From: Kitasatospora acidiphila
GTDB lineage: Bacteria > Actinomycetota > Actinomycetes > Streptomycetales > Streptomycetaceae
Reading direction: 5' to 3'
Length of the DNA: 64,000 nt
Assembly (NCBI RefSeq): GCF_006636205.1
Contig: NZ_VIGB01000001.1
Coordinates: 124,001 to 188,000, forward strand
A program made the position numbers and the translations under genes. Shown piece after piece: positions 8,176 through 17,841 of this stretch (position 1 is the first letter of the stretch; the number at the start of each line of letters is the position of its first letter). The notes under the pieces were generated by a model. That model searched no databases. It saw only the letters and a program-made list of their open reading frames with translations, and was not told the DNA's origin.

Positions 8176-8928
8176 GTGACCGTCACACCGTACGACAACT
8201 GGCCGACCGCCGGGGAGCAGCCTCGTGGCCCGGCGACCATGGAGACCCTTCCCCTCGCCCCGGTCGGTGAACCGTTCTCCGGGCCACCGACTGCGCGGTT
8301 GCCGCTGATGACCGACCCCGGCCAGCACGCGCCGTGGGCCGAGGAGGAGGCGGGCCCGCCCACCGTCGAGCTGTCCCCCGTCGTCGACACCGGCGGCGCT
8401 GACGACACCGATCCGGCAGCCGAGCCCGTGCCACCACCGGTGTTCGTGGACAGCTCGGGCCGCCGCCAGCGCCGGATCCGCCGCCTGGGAGTGGCGCTGG
8501 CCGTCCCGGCGGGCGGCTACCTGGTGCTGCTGGGCAGCACACTGCTCGGCGGGCCCACCGTGAATGCGCCCTTTCTGCCGCTGCCGCAGCCCGCCGTGCC
8601 CAGCGCCCCCGCCCAGGCACCCGGGTCTTCCGACTTGCCGTCCCAGGCGCCGACCGCCGGCCCGGTGGCCGCCGGTGCCGCCGGCGTGTCGCCCACCACC
8701 ACGCGGGCGACGGCGACCGCCGACCGGCCCGGCGGGCCGACGGCCAACCAGCAGCAGCCGGCCGCCAGCTCGACGGCGACCAGCCCGGCCCCCACCGCCA
8801 CGAGCGCGCCGGCCCCGGTCACCGGCCCCGCCACACCGCCGGGCAACGGCAACCCCAACCCGGGGACACCGGGGCACGGCCACTCCTCCGCCGCGCCAGG
8901 AGCGAGCAACCGGCCGGTCAAGCCCTAG
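8176..8928 (+). CDS. Single-pass membrane protein preceding the polysaccharide synthase (MatA-like position)
   Basis: A 250-residue protein: a cytoplasmic acidic/proline-rich N-terminus (1-95), a basic stretch RRQRRIRRLG, one hydrophobic segment (about 103-125, LAVPAGGYLVLLGSTLLGG) and a long Pro/Ala/Thr/Ser-rich outer tail. GTG 8176 is the start. It lies 47 bp upstream of the deacetylase-glycosyltransferase gene, the same order as the S. coelicolor/S. lividans matA-matB pair needed for mycelial aggregation. The low-complexity composition prevents homology from being judged by eye, so the MatA link rests on position. Confidence 0.7.
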   Translation: MTVTPYDNWPTAGEQPRGPATMETLPLAPVGEPFSGPPTARLPLMTDPGQHAPWAEEEAGPPTVELSPVVDTGGADDTDPAAEPVPPPVFVDSSGRRQRRIRRLGVALAVPAGGYLVLLGSTLLGGPTVNAPFLPLPQPAVPSAPAQAPGSSDLPSQAPTAGPVAAGAAGVSPTTTRATATADRPGGPTANQQQPAASSTATSPAPTATSAPAPVTGPATPPGNGNPNPGTPGHGHSSAAPGASNRPVKP

Positions 8929-8975
8929 CCTCCACCCTTCTCCCCGCCCCCGTTCGCACGCCCGAAAGCAGCCCA

Positions 8976-11138
8976 ATGAGCACAACCCGACGCCGACGAG
9001 CCCCCGCCCCCAAACGCGCCCGCCGGGGCCGCCGCGGCGTGATCCGCCAGGGACCACTGCGCACCCACTGGCTGCTGCTGACCGCCATGCTGCTCACCCT
9101 GTCCGTCACCCTGCTGCTCCAGGGCTACACCCAGCACAGCTTCGACGACCGCCCGGACCAGGCGGCCAAGCCCATGGCCGCGGACGCCGTGCCCGCCGCG
9201 ATCCGCGACGGCGGCCCGGTGATCGACACCGCCGGCCCGCAACCGCGCAGTGCCGCCCCCAAGCCCGGCACCATCGCCCTCACCTTCGACGACGGCCCCG
9301 ACCCGACCTGGACGCCCCAGGTCCTGGACGCCCTGCGCCGGGCAGGAGTTCATGCGACCTTCTTCGTGGTCGGCACCCAGGCGGCGGCGCATCCCGACCT
9401 GATCCGCCGGATCGTCGCGGACGGAAACCAGATCGGCGTGCACACCTTCACCCACACCGACCTCGGCCCGGCACCCGACTGGCGCCGCTCGCTGGAGCTG
9501 CGCGAGACCCAGCTCACCCTGGCCGGCGCGGCCGGGGTGACCACCTCGCTGCTGCGTCCGCCGTACTCCTCCACTGCGGACGCCCTGGACGACCGCGAGT
9601 GGGACGCCGTCCAGCAGGCCGGACGCGCGGGCTACCTGACCGTGCTCACCACGATGGACAGTGAGGACTGGCGCCGCCCGGGGACCGCGCAGATCGTGAA
9701 GGCGCTCGATGTCGCCCCGGGCGCCCCCGGGCAGATCATGCTGATGCACGACGCGGGCGGCGACCGCTCGCAGACCGTGGCCGCGCTGAACACCCTGCTG
9801 CCCCGACTGAAGGCGCGTGGCCTGCACTTCGCCACCGTCAGCGAGGCGCTGGGCCTGCCCGATCCGGTGCGCCCGGCCGGCACCGGCGACCATCTGCAGG
9901 GGCTCACGCTGATCTGGATCCTGCGCGGCGGCAACTGGGTGCTCACCCTGCTGGGTTGGCTGCTGTGGGCGGCGGGCGCGATCAGCGTGCTGCGCGCCGT
10001 CGCGGTGCTGGTGGCCGCCCGCCGGCACAAGCGGCTGCGCCGTCGGCCCTGGGGCCCGCCGGTCACCGAGCCGGTCAGCGTGATCGTGCCCGCCTACAAC
10101 GAGTCCGCCGGGATCGAGGCGGCACTGCGCTCACTGCTCGCCTCCGACCATCCGGTGGAGGTGATCGTGGTCGACGACGGCTCGACCGACGGCACCGCCG
10201 ATCTGGTGGAGTCGCTCGGCCTCCCGTACACCCGGGTGATCCGGCAGGAGAACGCGGGCAAGCCGGCGGCGCTCAACACCGGCATCGCCGCGGCCCGGTG
10301 CGAGCTGCTGGTGATGGTGGACGGCGACACCGTGTTCGAGCCGGATGCCGTCCGCCAGTTGGTGCAGCCGTTCGCGGATCCGGCGGTCGGGGCGGTCTCC
10401 GGCAACGCCAAGGTGATCAACCGGGGTGGTCTGCTGGGGCGTTGGCAGCACATCGAGTACGTGGTCGGCTTCAACCTGGACCGCCGGCTGTTCGATCTGG
10501 CCGAGTGCATGCCCACCGTGCCGGGCGCCGTCGGCGCGTTCCGGCGGTCCGCGCTGCTGGCGGTCGGCGGGGTGGGCGAGGAGACCCTCGCCGAGGACAC
10601 CGACCTCACCATGGCGTTCTGCCGGGCGGGTTGGCGAGTCGTCTACGAGGAGCGGGCCAAGGCCTGGACCGAGGCCCCCGCCTCACTGAACGCCCTGTGG
10701 CGGCAGCGCTACCGCTGGTGCTACGGCACCCTGCAGGCGATGTGGAAGCACCGCGGCGCGCTGGTCCAGCGTGGGCAAGCCGGCAAGTTGGGGCGGCGCG
10801 GTCTGCTCTACCTGCTGATGTTCCAGGTGCTGCTGCCGCTGCTCGCCCCGGTGGTCGACGTCTTCGCGGTGTACGGACTGGTGTTCCTGGACCCGGTGCG
10901 GATCATCGGGCTGTGGGCCGCCTTCCTGCTGGTCCAGATGCTGATGGGGGCCTATGCGTTCCGGCTGGACCGGGAGCGCCTGGGGCCGCTGTGGAGCCTG
11001 CCGCTGCAGCAGTTCGTCTACCGCCAGTTGATGTACCTGGTGGTGATCCAGTCGGTCTTCACCGCGCTGGCGGGCTCCCGGCTGCGCTGGCAGCGGATGC
11101 AGCGCTACGGCTCGCTGCGGGTGCCGGCGGGCGGCTGA
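8976..11138 (+). CDS. matB: Bifunctional polysaccharide deacetylase - family 2 glycosyltransferase (MatB type)
   Basis: A 720-residue membrane fusion enzyme. After a basic N-terminus and one TM segment (about 25-50), a NodB-type deacetylase domain carries TFDDGPD at about 103, HTFTHTDL at about 155 and LRPPYSS at about 194, all metal/catalytic motifs. A TM segment near 315-345 leads to a processive GT2 domain: VIVPAYNES (about 370), VDDGSTDG (about 399), MVDGDTVFEPDA, AEDTDLTMAFCRAGW and QRYRWCYG (about 577). Two or more C-terminal TM helices follow. This deacetylase-plus-synthase architecture is that of MatB, which makes a poly-N-acetylglucosamine-type surface polymer promoting pellet formation. 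It probably forms a unit with the membrane protein upstream. Confidence 0.88.
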   Translation: MSTTRRRRAPAPKRARRGRRGVIRQGPLRTHWLLLTAMLLTLSVTLLLQGYTQHSFDDRPDQAAKPMAADAVPAAIRDGGPVIDTAGPQPRSAAPKPGTIALTFDDGPDPTWTPQVLDALRRAGVHATFFVVGTQAAAHPDLIRRIVADGNQIGVHTFTHTDLGPAPDWRRSLELRETQLTLAGAAGVTTSLLRPPYSSTADALDDREWDAVQQAGRAGYLTVLTTMDSEDWRRPGTAQIVKALDVAPGAPGQIMLMHDAGGDRSQTVAALNTLLPRLKARGLHFATVSEALGLPDPVRPAGTGDHLQGLTLIWILRGGNWVLTLLGWLLWAAGAISVLRAVAVLVAARRHKRLRRRPWGPPVTEPVSVIVPAYNESAGIEAALRSLLASDHPVEVIVVDDGSTDGTADLVESLGLPYTRVIRQENAGKPAALNTGIAAARCELLVMVDGDTVFEPDAVRQLVQPFADPAVGAVSGNAKVINRGGLLGRWQHIEYVVGFNLDRRLFDLAECMPTVPGAVGAFRRSALLAVGGVGEETLAEDTDLTMAFCRAGWRVVYEERAKAWTEAPASLNALWRQRYRWCYGTLQAMWKHRGALVQRGQAGKLGRRGLLYLLMFQVLLPLLAPVVDVFAVYGLVFLDPVRIIGLWAAFLLVQMLMGAYAFRLDRERLGPLWSLPLQQFVYRQLMYLVVIQSVFTALAGSRLRWQRMQRYGSLRVPAGG

Positions 11139-11186
11139 GCCGCCCGCCGGGGAGGGGTCATGCGGTCCAGGACTCCTGGTGCTCCG

Positions 11187-13388
11187 TCAGCCGGTACGGG
11201 TCCTGCTGCTCCCGGGGTTCTTCCGCGCGCCGGCCCCGGCGCCGCGGCCCGGCCGGCCACCAGAGCCCCGGCCGAGCAGTGCCGCCAGGGCCGGCACCAG
11301 CACGGTGGAGAGCAGGAACGCCGACAGCAGGATCCCCACTGCCGTGGCGAACCCGACCTGCTGGGTGGACGGCTGCGGGGTGACCGCGAGGCTGCCGAAG
11401 GAGCCGGCCAGCACCACGCCCGCCGTCGCGATGGCCGGCGCGGTGTGCCGCACGGCGCGGGCCACCGCCGCCCGGGCCGGGCCGGGGTGTTCCATCTCCT
11501 CGCGGATCCGGTCGCTGATCAGGATGTTGTAGTCGGTGCCCAGCGCCACCACGAAGAGGAAGAGCACCAGCGGCAGGGTGAAGATGACGCCGGGGCGGTG
11601 CATGCCGTGCTGGAACACCAGCGCCGCCGCGCCCAGCGTGGCCGCGAAGCCCAGCCCCACGCAGACCATCAGGATCACCGGCGCGAGCACGCTGCGCAGC
11701 AGCATCAGCAGGATCAGTCCGATCAGCACGGCCGCCACCGGGAAGACCAGCCGGAGATCGTGGTCGACGGCGGTGGACACATCGGCGAACACGGCCGCGG
11801 TGCCTCCGACGTGCGCGGTGGTGCCGGGCGGCGTGTGCCGGGCCACCGCCGCGCGCACCGGCCCGGACACCAGCTCGCGGGCCTGCTGGGACTGCGAGTC
11901 GGCGGTCAGGAAGAGGTCGATCCGGGCCGCCTGCCCGCTCTGGCTGAGCACCGGCTCGGCGACCCGCCCGACGCCCTTGACCTGGCCGAGGTCGTGCGCC
12001 AGTCCGTCCAGTGCCGCGGTGTCGAGTCGGCCGCCGCCAACGGCCTGGAGGTAGACGGTGGTCGGGTCCGAGGTGCCGGCGGGCAGCGCGCGGGCGATCT
12101 CGACCGCCGTGCGCTGGGCCTCGGTTCGGGTGCCGGTGCTGCTGCCGAGCCCGTAGTCCATGGAGATGCCGGCCAGCCCGGTGGCCAGCACGCCCAGGAT
12201 GGCGAGGCAGCCGAGCACCATGCCCACCGGCCGCCGTGCCACGGCGGCACCGAACCGGGCCACGGCTCCCTCGCGAGGGGCGCGCCGCAGCGCTCGCGAG
12301 GGCCAGAACAGCTTGCGTCCGCAGGCCGCCAGCAGGGCCGGCATCAGGGTGAGGCCGGCCAGCAGCATCACCAGCACCGACACCGCGATGGCCGGGCCGA
12401 GCACCCGGAACTGCCCGAAGCTGGCGATCCCCAGGGTGGCGAAGGCGGCGACGATGGTCAGCGCGGCCGAGGTGACGGCGGTGCCCACCCGGCCGCTGAC
12501 CTCGGCGGCGACGGTGCGGTGGTGGCGGTCGGGGGCGGCCCGCAGTTGCTCGCGGAACCGGAACATCATGAAGAGCAGGTAGTCGATGCCGATGCCGAGC
12601 AGCACCACGTTGATCAGGCTGGGCACCGACGGGTCCAGCTTGATGCCGGTGAGCAGCGCGGTGCCGACCACCGCGCCGGCGGCCGCGCCGCCGACCACGG
12701 TCACCGCGAGCAGCGGCACCAGGGCGGCGAGCACGCTGCGGAACACCAGGATGTGGATCAGCACGATCAGCCCGGTCATGCAGGCGGAGGCGATGGTGGT
12801 CAGGTTCTGGTCGGCGGCGTCGGTGTCGAGCTGGTCGGCGAGCGCGCCGGTGAAGCCGGTCCGCAGGCCGATGGCAGCGAAGTCGGCCCTGGCGGTGGTG
12901 CGGAACGCCTTGAAGGTGTTCTGCAGGCCTGGGTCGGCGGAGTTGCCGTCGAGGTTGACGGTGAGCAGCGCGAAGGTGCCGTCCGGCGCGGGCACCGTGG
13001 TGCCGATCTGCGGGATCTGCGAGTAGTCCTTCTGCCAAGGGTCCTTGGCCTTGGGCATGGTGACCTCGGTCCGGCCCAACTGCCGGGTCCGGTCGTCGAT
13101 GTGCTGCCGGTCGGCGGCGGAGAGCGGCTTGCCGTCGGTGCGGGCGACCAGCACGGTCACCGGGTTGGCGTCCGCCTTGGTGCCGAACTGGTCCTTGGCG
13201 ATCCGCATCGCGGCGGCCGAGTCATAGCTGCTGGGCAGGAAGTCGGCCGTGTCGGTCTGGGTCACCCGGAAGATCATCGCCTGGCCGACGACGGCCAGCG
13301 CGATCCCGAGGACCGCCCAGACGGCGATCACCTTCCATGGGTTTCTGGTGGCGAACCCGGTCAGGGCACGGATCACAACGTCCTCCAT
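11187..13388 (-). CDS. MMPL family RND transporter
   Basis: A 733-residue inner-membrane exporter of the MmpL/RND type, which moves lipids, siderophores or drugs by proton exchange. There are two repeats, each with an N-terminal TM (FATRNPWKVIAVWAVLG) and a large external loop followed by a TM bundle. The hallmark GIGIDYLLFMMFRFREQL is in the first half and ALGTDYNILISDRIREEM in the second, both with the conserved Asp-Tyr. ATG 13388 was chosen over upstream starts because the membrane segment follows at once. It is divergent from the histidine kinase/regulator pair at 13711-15596, which likely controls it. Its 3' end converges on the MatB gene. Confidence 0.9.
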   Translation of the reverse strand: MEDVVIRALTGFATRNPWKVIAVWAVLGIALAVVGQAMIFRVTQTDTADFLPSSYDSAAAMRIAKDQFGTKADANPVTVLVARTDGKPLSAADRQHIDDRTRQLGRTEVTMPKAKDPWQKDYSQIPQIGTTVPAPDGTFALLTVNLDGNSADPGLQNTFKAFRTTARADFAAIGLRTGFTGALADQLDTDAADQNLTTIASACMTGLIVLIHILVFRSVLAALVPLLAVTVVGGAAAGAVVGTALLTGIKLDPSVPSLINVVLLGIGIDYLLFMMFRFREQLRAAPDRHHRTVAAEVSGRVGTAVTSAALTIVAAFATLGIASFGQFRVLGPAIAVSVLVMLLAGLTLMPALLAACGRKLFWPSRALRRAPREGAVARFGAAVARRPVGMVLGCLAILGVLATGLAGISMDYGLGSSTGTRTEAQRTAVEIARALPAGTSDPTTVYLQAVGGGRLDTAALDGLAHDLGQVKGVGRVAEPVLSQSGQAARIDLFLTADSQSQQARELVSGPVRAAVARHTPPGTTAHVGGTAAVFADVSTAVDHDLRLVFPVAAVLIGLILLMLLRSVLAPVILMVCVGLGFAATLGAAALVFQHGMHRPGVIFTLPLVLFLFVVALGTDYNILISDRIREEMEHPGPARAAVARAVRHTAPAIATAGVVLAGSFGSLAVTPQPSTQQVGFATAVGILLSAFLLSTVLVPALAALLGRGSGGRPGRGAGAGARKNPGSSRTRTG

Positions 13389-13510
13389 CAGCAAGCCTGC
13401 TTCCCGGGGTCCCCCGGCCTGTATCCAGACCACCACCCGGAATCGGCCTTCTCCTCCGAGCCGCGGATGAGATCGGCGCCGGGACCGGAGTCCACCCGAC
13501 GCCCCGGTCT

Positions 13511-13524
13511 AGGACCCTGGTCCT
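13511..13524. promoter_or_regulatory. 14-bp palindrome in the divergent MMPL / two-component promoter region
   Basis: AGGACC-CT-GGTCCT is a perfect palindrome in the 322-bp gap 13389-13710. NarL-type regulators bind short inverted repeats, so it may be the site for the adjacent response regulator. Nothing else in this gap looks like a gene. Confidence 0.35.
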
Positions 13525-13710
13525 GGTTCCGAATCAGCTTTCAGTCCCGGCAAGCACGCCGTCGGCCGATGCGAGAATGGATCAAGAACGGCTCACCGAA
13601 CGGCTCACAGCGTGGTCGCAGAGTGGTTCGCAAGGGGTGGTTCACGAACGATCAGCACCGCGCCCGGTCCGAGCGGCCGGGACGCCCGACCGCGAGGGGA
13701 GCAGGCCCGG

Positions 13711-14913
13711 ATGTCGATGCGCCGACCGACCGCAGCGCGCCCGACAGGAATCGACGGCTGGCCCTGGTCCCGTACCGACGCCCTGGTGGCGGCCGGGGCG
13801 GCGACGCTGGACCTGCTCGGCTACACCCTCGGCGCGCTGGACAGCGATCCGCCGGTCACCGCCCTCGGGCTGCTGCTCATGGCGCTCGCCGCGCTGCCCC
13901 TGCTCGCTCAGAGCCGCCACCCGGTGGCCGCGCTGACCGGCACCCTGGCCCTGAACCTGGCCCTCAACCTCGCCGTGCCGGTCGTCTACCACTTCGGCTG
14001 CTCCACCTCGATCGCCCTGTTCATCGTGGCCCGCACCCGGCGGGCCCGGGTGATCACGGTCGCTGCCCTGGCCACGGCCGCGGCGACGCTGGTCCACCAC
14101 GGTCCGAGCATGGACCTGTCCTCGGTGCGGGTGACGGGCTCTGTGGTCTCGGCCGCCCTCCTGGTGGCAGCCGGGTTCGGATTCAACTACTGGCAGCGCC
14201 AGTTGGAGACCAACCGCACCTTGCTGGCCGACCGGGCGCTGGCCCAGGAGCGCCGCCGGATCGCGCGCGAGCTGCACGACATCGTGGCCCACCACCTCAC
14301 CACCATGCAGCTGATGGCCGGCGGGGCCCGGGCCAATCTGGGCGGTGATGTCGAGGTGGTGCGGGACGCCCTGGTCACCCTGGAGGAGTCCGGGCGGCTG
14401 GCGCTGCGGGAGATGCGCCAACTGCTCGATGTGCTGCGGGCCGACGACGAGCCGGCCGGCAAGCCCGCGGCGGCGGCGCCGGACGCACCGCAGCCCGGTG
14501 TGGGCGAGCTGCGGCGGATCGTCGACGACTCCCGGCAGGCGGGGCTGCCCACCGAGTTCAGCGTGCGCGGTGCCGAGCGTCCGCTGCCGCCGGTCACCGG
14601 GCTGACGGTCTTCCGGATCGTGCAGGAGGCGCTCACCAACGCCCGCAAGCACGCCGGTCCGGCTCACGCTCGGGTGGAGCTGGCGTACCACCAGGACCGG
14701 GTCACCGTGACGGTGCGTGACAACGGCTCGGGTACGGACGCCCCGTCCGGCCCGTCCGGCAGTCGGCGCGGCGGCTACGGCCTGATCGGCATGCGGGAAC
14801 GGGTCGCCCTGCACGGCGGCACCTTGGACGTCGGCGGGCTGGACGGCGGCGGTTTCCAGGTGGCCGCCACCTTGCCGCTGGCGGCGCACATCGGAGAGGA
14901 ACGACAGGGATGA
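13711..14913 (+). CDS. NarL-type sensor histidine kinase
   Basis: A 400-residue kinase with four to five N-terminal TM helices (about 20-155) and no large sensor domain, typical of actinobacterial envelope-stress sensors. The HisKA_3 motif RRIARELHDIVAHHLT contains His189, followed by a dimerisation helix. The HATPase domain has EALTNARKHA, VRDNGSG and GGYGLIGMRERV. ATG 13711 follows a GGGGAG Shine-Dalgarno sequence. The gene overlaps its response regulator by 4 bp (ATGA), so the two are translationally coupled. It stands divergent to the MMPL transporter. Confidence 0.92.
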   Translation: MSMRRPTAARPTGIDGWPWSRTDALVAAGAATLDLLGYTLGALDSDPPVTALGLLLMALAALPLLAQSRHPVAALTGTLALNLALNLAVPVVYHFGCSTSIALFIVARTRRARVITVAALATAAATLVHHGPSMDLSSVRVTGSVVSAALLVAAGFGFNYWQRQLETNRTLLADRALAQERRRIARELHDIVAHHLTTMQLMAGGARANLGGDVEVVRDALVTLEESGRLALREMRQLLDVLRADDEPAGKPAAAAPDAPQPGVGELRRIVDDSRQAGLPTEFSVRGAERPLPPVTGLTVFRIVQEALTNARKHAGPAHARVELAYHQDRVTVTVRDNGSGTDAPSGPSGSRRGGYGLIGMRERVALHGGTLDVGGLDGGGFQVAATLPLAAHIGEERQG

Positions 14914-15596
14914 CCCAGACTCAGGCACCGATCAGGGTGCTGCTCGCCGACGACCAGCCGCTGGTCCGCCGCGGGCTGGCGCTGATCCTGGCCCCCGACC
15001 CGGCGTTCACGGTGGTGGCCGAGGCGGCGGACGGCGCCGAGGCCGTGGCACTCGCGCACCGGCACCGCCCGCACGTGGTGGTGATGGACATCAGGATGCC
15101 GGTCCTGGACGGCGTGGCGGCGACCGAGCGGCTGGCCCGGGAGCTCCCCGAGTGCCGGGTGCTGGCGTTGAGCACCTTCGACGTGGACGAGCTCGTGGTG
15201 GCCGCCCTGCGCGCCGGGGCCTCCGGGTTCCTGCCCAAGGACGTCTCCCCTGAGGAACTGCTCGCCGCGCTGCGCACCGTGCACACCGGTGAAGCCGCGG
15301 TGGCGCCGCGGCTGCTGACCCGGCTGATCTCCACCTTCGTGACCGCGCCCGCCTCGCCGCGGCCGACCGTGCCCGAGGCGCCGCCGCCGGGCGAGCTGAC
15401 CGCCCGCGAGGTGCAGGTCTGGCGGCTGCTCGCCACCGGCCTGGACAACACCGAGATCTCCGGGACGCTGGAGATCAGCGTCTCCACCGTGAAGAACCAC
15501 ATCACCAGCATCTTCGGCAAGTTGAACGTCCGGGACCGCGCGCAAGCGGTGATCGCGGCCTACGAGTCGGGGCTGGTGCGGGCCGGAGACTGCTGA
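14910..15596 (+). CDS. NarL/LuxR-type response regulator
   Basis: A 228-residue partner of the overlapping kinase. The receiver domain (about 8-125) has the acidic pair in LLADDQPLVRRG, the phosphoacceptor Asp60 in VVMDIRMP, the switch region LALSTFDVDE and Lys in GFLPKDVS. A variable linker leads to a LuxR-type helix-turn-helix (about 160-220) with ELTAREVQVWRLLATG and ISVSTVKNHITSIFGKL. It probably activates the divergent MMPL gene and its own operon; the palindrome at 13511-13524 is a candidate site. Confidence 0.92.
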   Translation: MTQTQAPIRVLLADDQPLVRRGLALILAPDPAFTVVAEAADGAEAVALAHRHRPHVVVMDIRMPVLDGVAATERLARELPECRVLALSTFDVDELVVAALRAGASGFLPKDVSPEELLAALRTVHTGEAAVAPRLLTRLISTFVTAPASPRPTVPEAPPPGELTAREVQVWRLLATGLDNTEISGTLEISVSTVKNHITSIFGKLNVRDRAQAVIAAYESGLVRAGDC

Positions 15597-15612
15597 CGAT
15601 CCGTCAGATCCG

Positions 15613-16629
15613 TCATATTCCACCGGCCGGTTCGGTCAGGCCCGCCAACTCCGCCAGCCGGCGCAGTGAGTCGAGCTGCTGCTCCGGGTCGAAAGCGGCG
15701 GCGGTGACCATGATCTCGTCGGCGCCGGTCTCCGCGACCAGCCGGCCCAGCTGGTCGCGGACCTCCGCCTCGACGCCGTAGAGGTGGCCGCGCTGCGCCT
15801 TCTCGAACACCTCGCGCTGACGGGTGGTCAGCTCCGTCTCCGCCACCCGCTGCGGGGACGGCAGCGGCGGGAAGGTGCCCTGGGTGCGGGCGTGCGCGAG
15901 CGCCCAGGCCTCGGCGGCGAGGATCTGCCGGGCCTGCTCGGTGGTCTCAGCCACGGCGATCGGTGCGGCGACGATCACATAGGGCCGCTCGCGCCACCGC
16001 GAGGGGCGGAACGCGGCCCGGTACTCGTCGATGACCGTGATCATGCGGGAACGGTTCTGCAGCCCGCCTACCACCACCGGCAGCCCCGCTTCCGCGGCCA
16101 CCTGCCCGCCCTCGCCGAGCGCCAGCACGAACGGCGGCACGGGCAGCCCGTCGGCGGGCTGGGCCCGCACCCCCGGGTAGCGGTCGGTGCCGCCGCCCAG
16201 CCACTCCAGCAGCTCGGCCAGCTGGTCCGGGAAGTCCTCGGCGTCCCGCAGCGGGTGGCCGAGCGCCTGCTGGATGCCCCGGGTGAACCCGACCGAACGG
16301 CCGAGGCCCAGGTCGATCCGGCCGGGGAAGAGCGCGCCCAGCACGGCGAACTGCTCGGCGACCACCAGCGGCCGGTGGTTGGGCAGCATCACCCCGCCCG
16401 TGCCGACCCGGATCCGACTGGTCCCCGAGGCGATGGCGGCCGCCAGCACGGTGGGTGCCGAGCCGGCGATCCCGGGTACGGAGTGGTGCTCGGCCACCCA
16501 GAAGCGGTGGTACCCGAGCCGCTCCGCGTGCGCGGCCAGTGCCACCGTGCCGCGCAGCGCCTGGGCGGCGCTACCGCCCTCGGGGATGCAGGCCCGGTCC
16601 AGTAGTGAGAGCTTCAAGGTCGCGTCCAC
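15613..16629 (-). CDS. LLM class flavin-dependent oxidoreductase (bacterial luciferase-like)
   Basis: Alkanal-monooxygenase-like enzyme using reduced FMN or F420. Visible family signs are LSLLDRACIPEGG, GYHRFWVAEHHSVPGIAGS, RIRVGTGGVMLPNHRPLVVAEQ and GRIDLGLGRSVGFTRG, and the protein is about 338 residues, usual for the MsnO8-like branch. I chose GTG 16629, whose product enters directly into the first strand and follows a TACGCT -10-like element. An in-frame start at 16674 is also possible. The substrate is unknown. It shares its strand with the downstream-oriented reductase at 16708 but is separated from it by 78 bp. Confidence 0.85.
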   Translation of the reverse strand: MDATLKLSLLDRACIPEGGSAAQALRGTVALAAHAERLGYHRFWVAEHHSVPGIAGSAPTVLAAAIASGTSRIRVGTGGVMLPNHRPLVVAEQFAVLGALFPGRIDLGLGRSVGFTRGIQQALGHPLRDAEDFPDQLAELLEWLGGGTDRYPGVRAQPADGLPVPPFVLALGEGGQVAAEAGLPVVVGGLQNRSRMITVIDEYRAAFRPSRWRERPYVIVAAPIAVAETTEQARQILAAEAWALAHARTQGTFPPLPSPQRVAETELTTRQREVFEKAQRGHLYGVEAEVRDQLGRLVAETGADEIMVTAAAFDPEQQLDSLRRLAELAGLTEPAGGI

Positions 16630-16707
16630 AACAGGCAGCGTACAAAACCGGGTGATCACACCTGGCCCGTTCACCGCTTCGGGCGCATCGTCAGAAGTGG
16701 TGAACGG

Positions 16708-17628
16708 TCAGGGGACGACCACGATCTTGCCGCGGGTGTGGCCGGTGCGGCTGGCGTCGAAGGCCTCGGCGGCCTTCTCCAGCGGGAACGTCGCGGAGAC
16801 CTCGACGGTCAGGGCGCCCAGGTCGGCCAGACCGGCCAGTTCGGCCAGCTTGGCGCCGTCCGGGCGGACCCAGACCCAGTGGCCGCCGTGCTGCTCCACC
16901 GTGGGGTCGGCCACCGAGGCATGCCGCCCGCCGGGCGCCAGCACTGCCAGCGTGGTCTCCAACTGCCCGCCGACGAAGTCCGCCACGGTCGACACTCCCC
17001 CGGGGGCCAGCGCCCGGACCCGCTCGACCAGGCCGTCCCCGTAGGTCACCGGCTCGGCGCCCAGGCGGCGCACGAACGCGTGGTTGCGCTCGGAGGCGGT
17101 GCCGATCACCTGTGCCCCGCGCGCGGCGCCTAGTTGCACCGCCAGGCTGCCCACCCCGCCGGCGGCGCCGTGCACCAGCAGGATGTCGTCCCTCTCGACC
17201 GCCAGCCAGTCCAGGCTGCGCAGCGCGGTCAGGCCGGCCAGCGGGAGACCGCCGGCCTGCGCCCAGTCCAGGCCGGCCGGCTTGCGGGCCACCGCCGAGG
17301 CGTCGACCGCGATGTACTCGGCGAAGGTGCCGCCGTGCACCGTCTCCTTGCGGGCGTAGGACATCACCTCGTCGCCGGGCGCGAACTCCGGCGCGTCGGG
17401 GCCGGTCCTGACCACGACCCCGGCCACGTCCCAGCCGGGGATCACCGGGAAGACCGCGTCCATCAGCGGGTCCAGGCCGCCCGCCATCACCTTCCAGTCC
17501 ACCGGGTTGACCCCGGCCGCCCGCACGGCGATGAGCACCTGGCCGGGGGCCACCTTGGGCTCGGGCAGCTCGCCGTAGCGCAGCCGGGAGTTGTCGGGGG
17601 CGTACGCGTCGTAGCTCACCGCGCGCAT
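16708..17628 (-). CDS. NADP-dependent zinc-independent MDR oxidoreductase (quinone reductase type)
   Basis: A 306-residue medium-chain reductase. The N-terminal GroES-like domain has AAGVNPVDWKVMAGG and PGWDVAGVVVRTG. The Rossmann domain has LLVHGAAGGVGSLAVQLG (about 145-162). The zinc ligands of alcohol dehydrogenases are absent, which places it with quinone and enoyl reductases. The C-terminus ends TRGKIVVVP as usual. ATG 17628 follows GGAGG with 7-nt spacing. It is divergent from the zinc alcohol dehydrogenase at 17842; the AT-rich stretch 17745-17790 between them probably holds their promoters. Confidence 0.88.
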   Translation of the reverse strand: MRAVSYDAYAPDNSRLRYGELPEPKVAPGQVLIAVRAAGVNPVDWKVMAGGLDPLMDAVFPVIPGWDVAGVVVRTGPDAPEFAPGDEVMSYARKETVHGGTFAEYIAVDASAVARKPAGLDWAQAGGLPLAGLTALRSLDWLAVERDDILLVHGAAGGVGSLAVQLGAARGAQVIGTASERNHAFVRRLGAEPVTYGDGLVERVRALAPGGVSTVADFVGGQLETTLAVLAPGGRHASVADPTVEQHGGHWVWVRPDGAKLAELAGLADLGALTVEVSATFPLEKAAEAFDASRTGHTRGKIVVVP

Positions 17629-17841
17629 GAACGGACCTCCAGGTGGCCGGGTCTGTTGATCTGACGCTCCGTCGCCCGCATCGGGGCGCCGCTCGCCAGG
17701 CTATGCCGCCGAGCCCGGCACGACACGGCGGCGCGACCCCTACCGCAAATGTTGAAAAGATAAACAGTGGATGCTCTGTAGTAATGTCGAACGCGAGTAC
17801 CACGAGCTCTGCAGCAAGCCACTCGCAACCACGGAGAACCT

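Noticed and set aside
11160..14348. Open frame of over 1000 residues on the plus strand
   Set aside because: It runs antisense through the well-supported MMPL gene and then out of frame through the kinase gene; composition is shadow-like (His/Gln/Gly/Arg).
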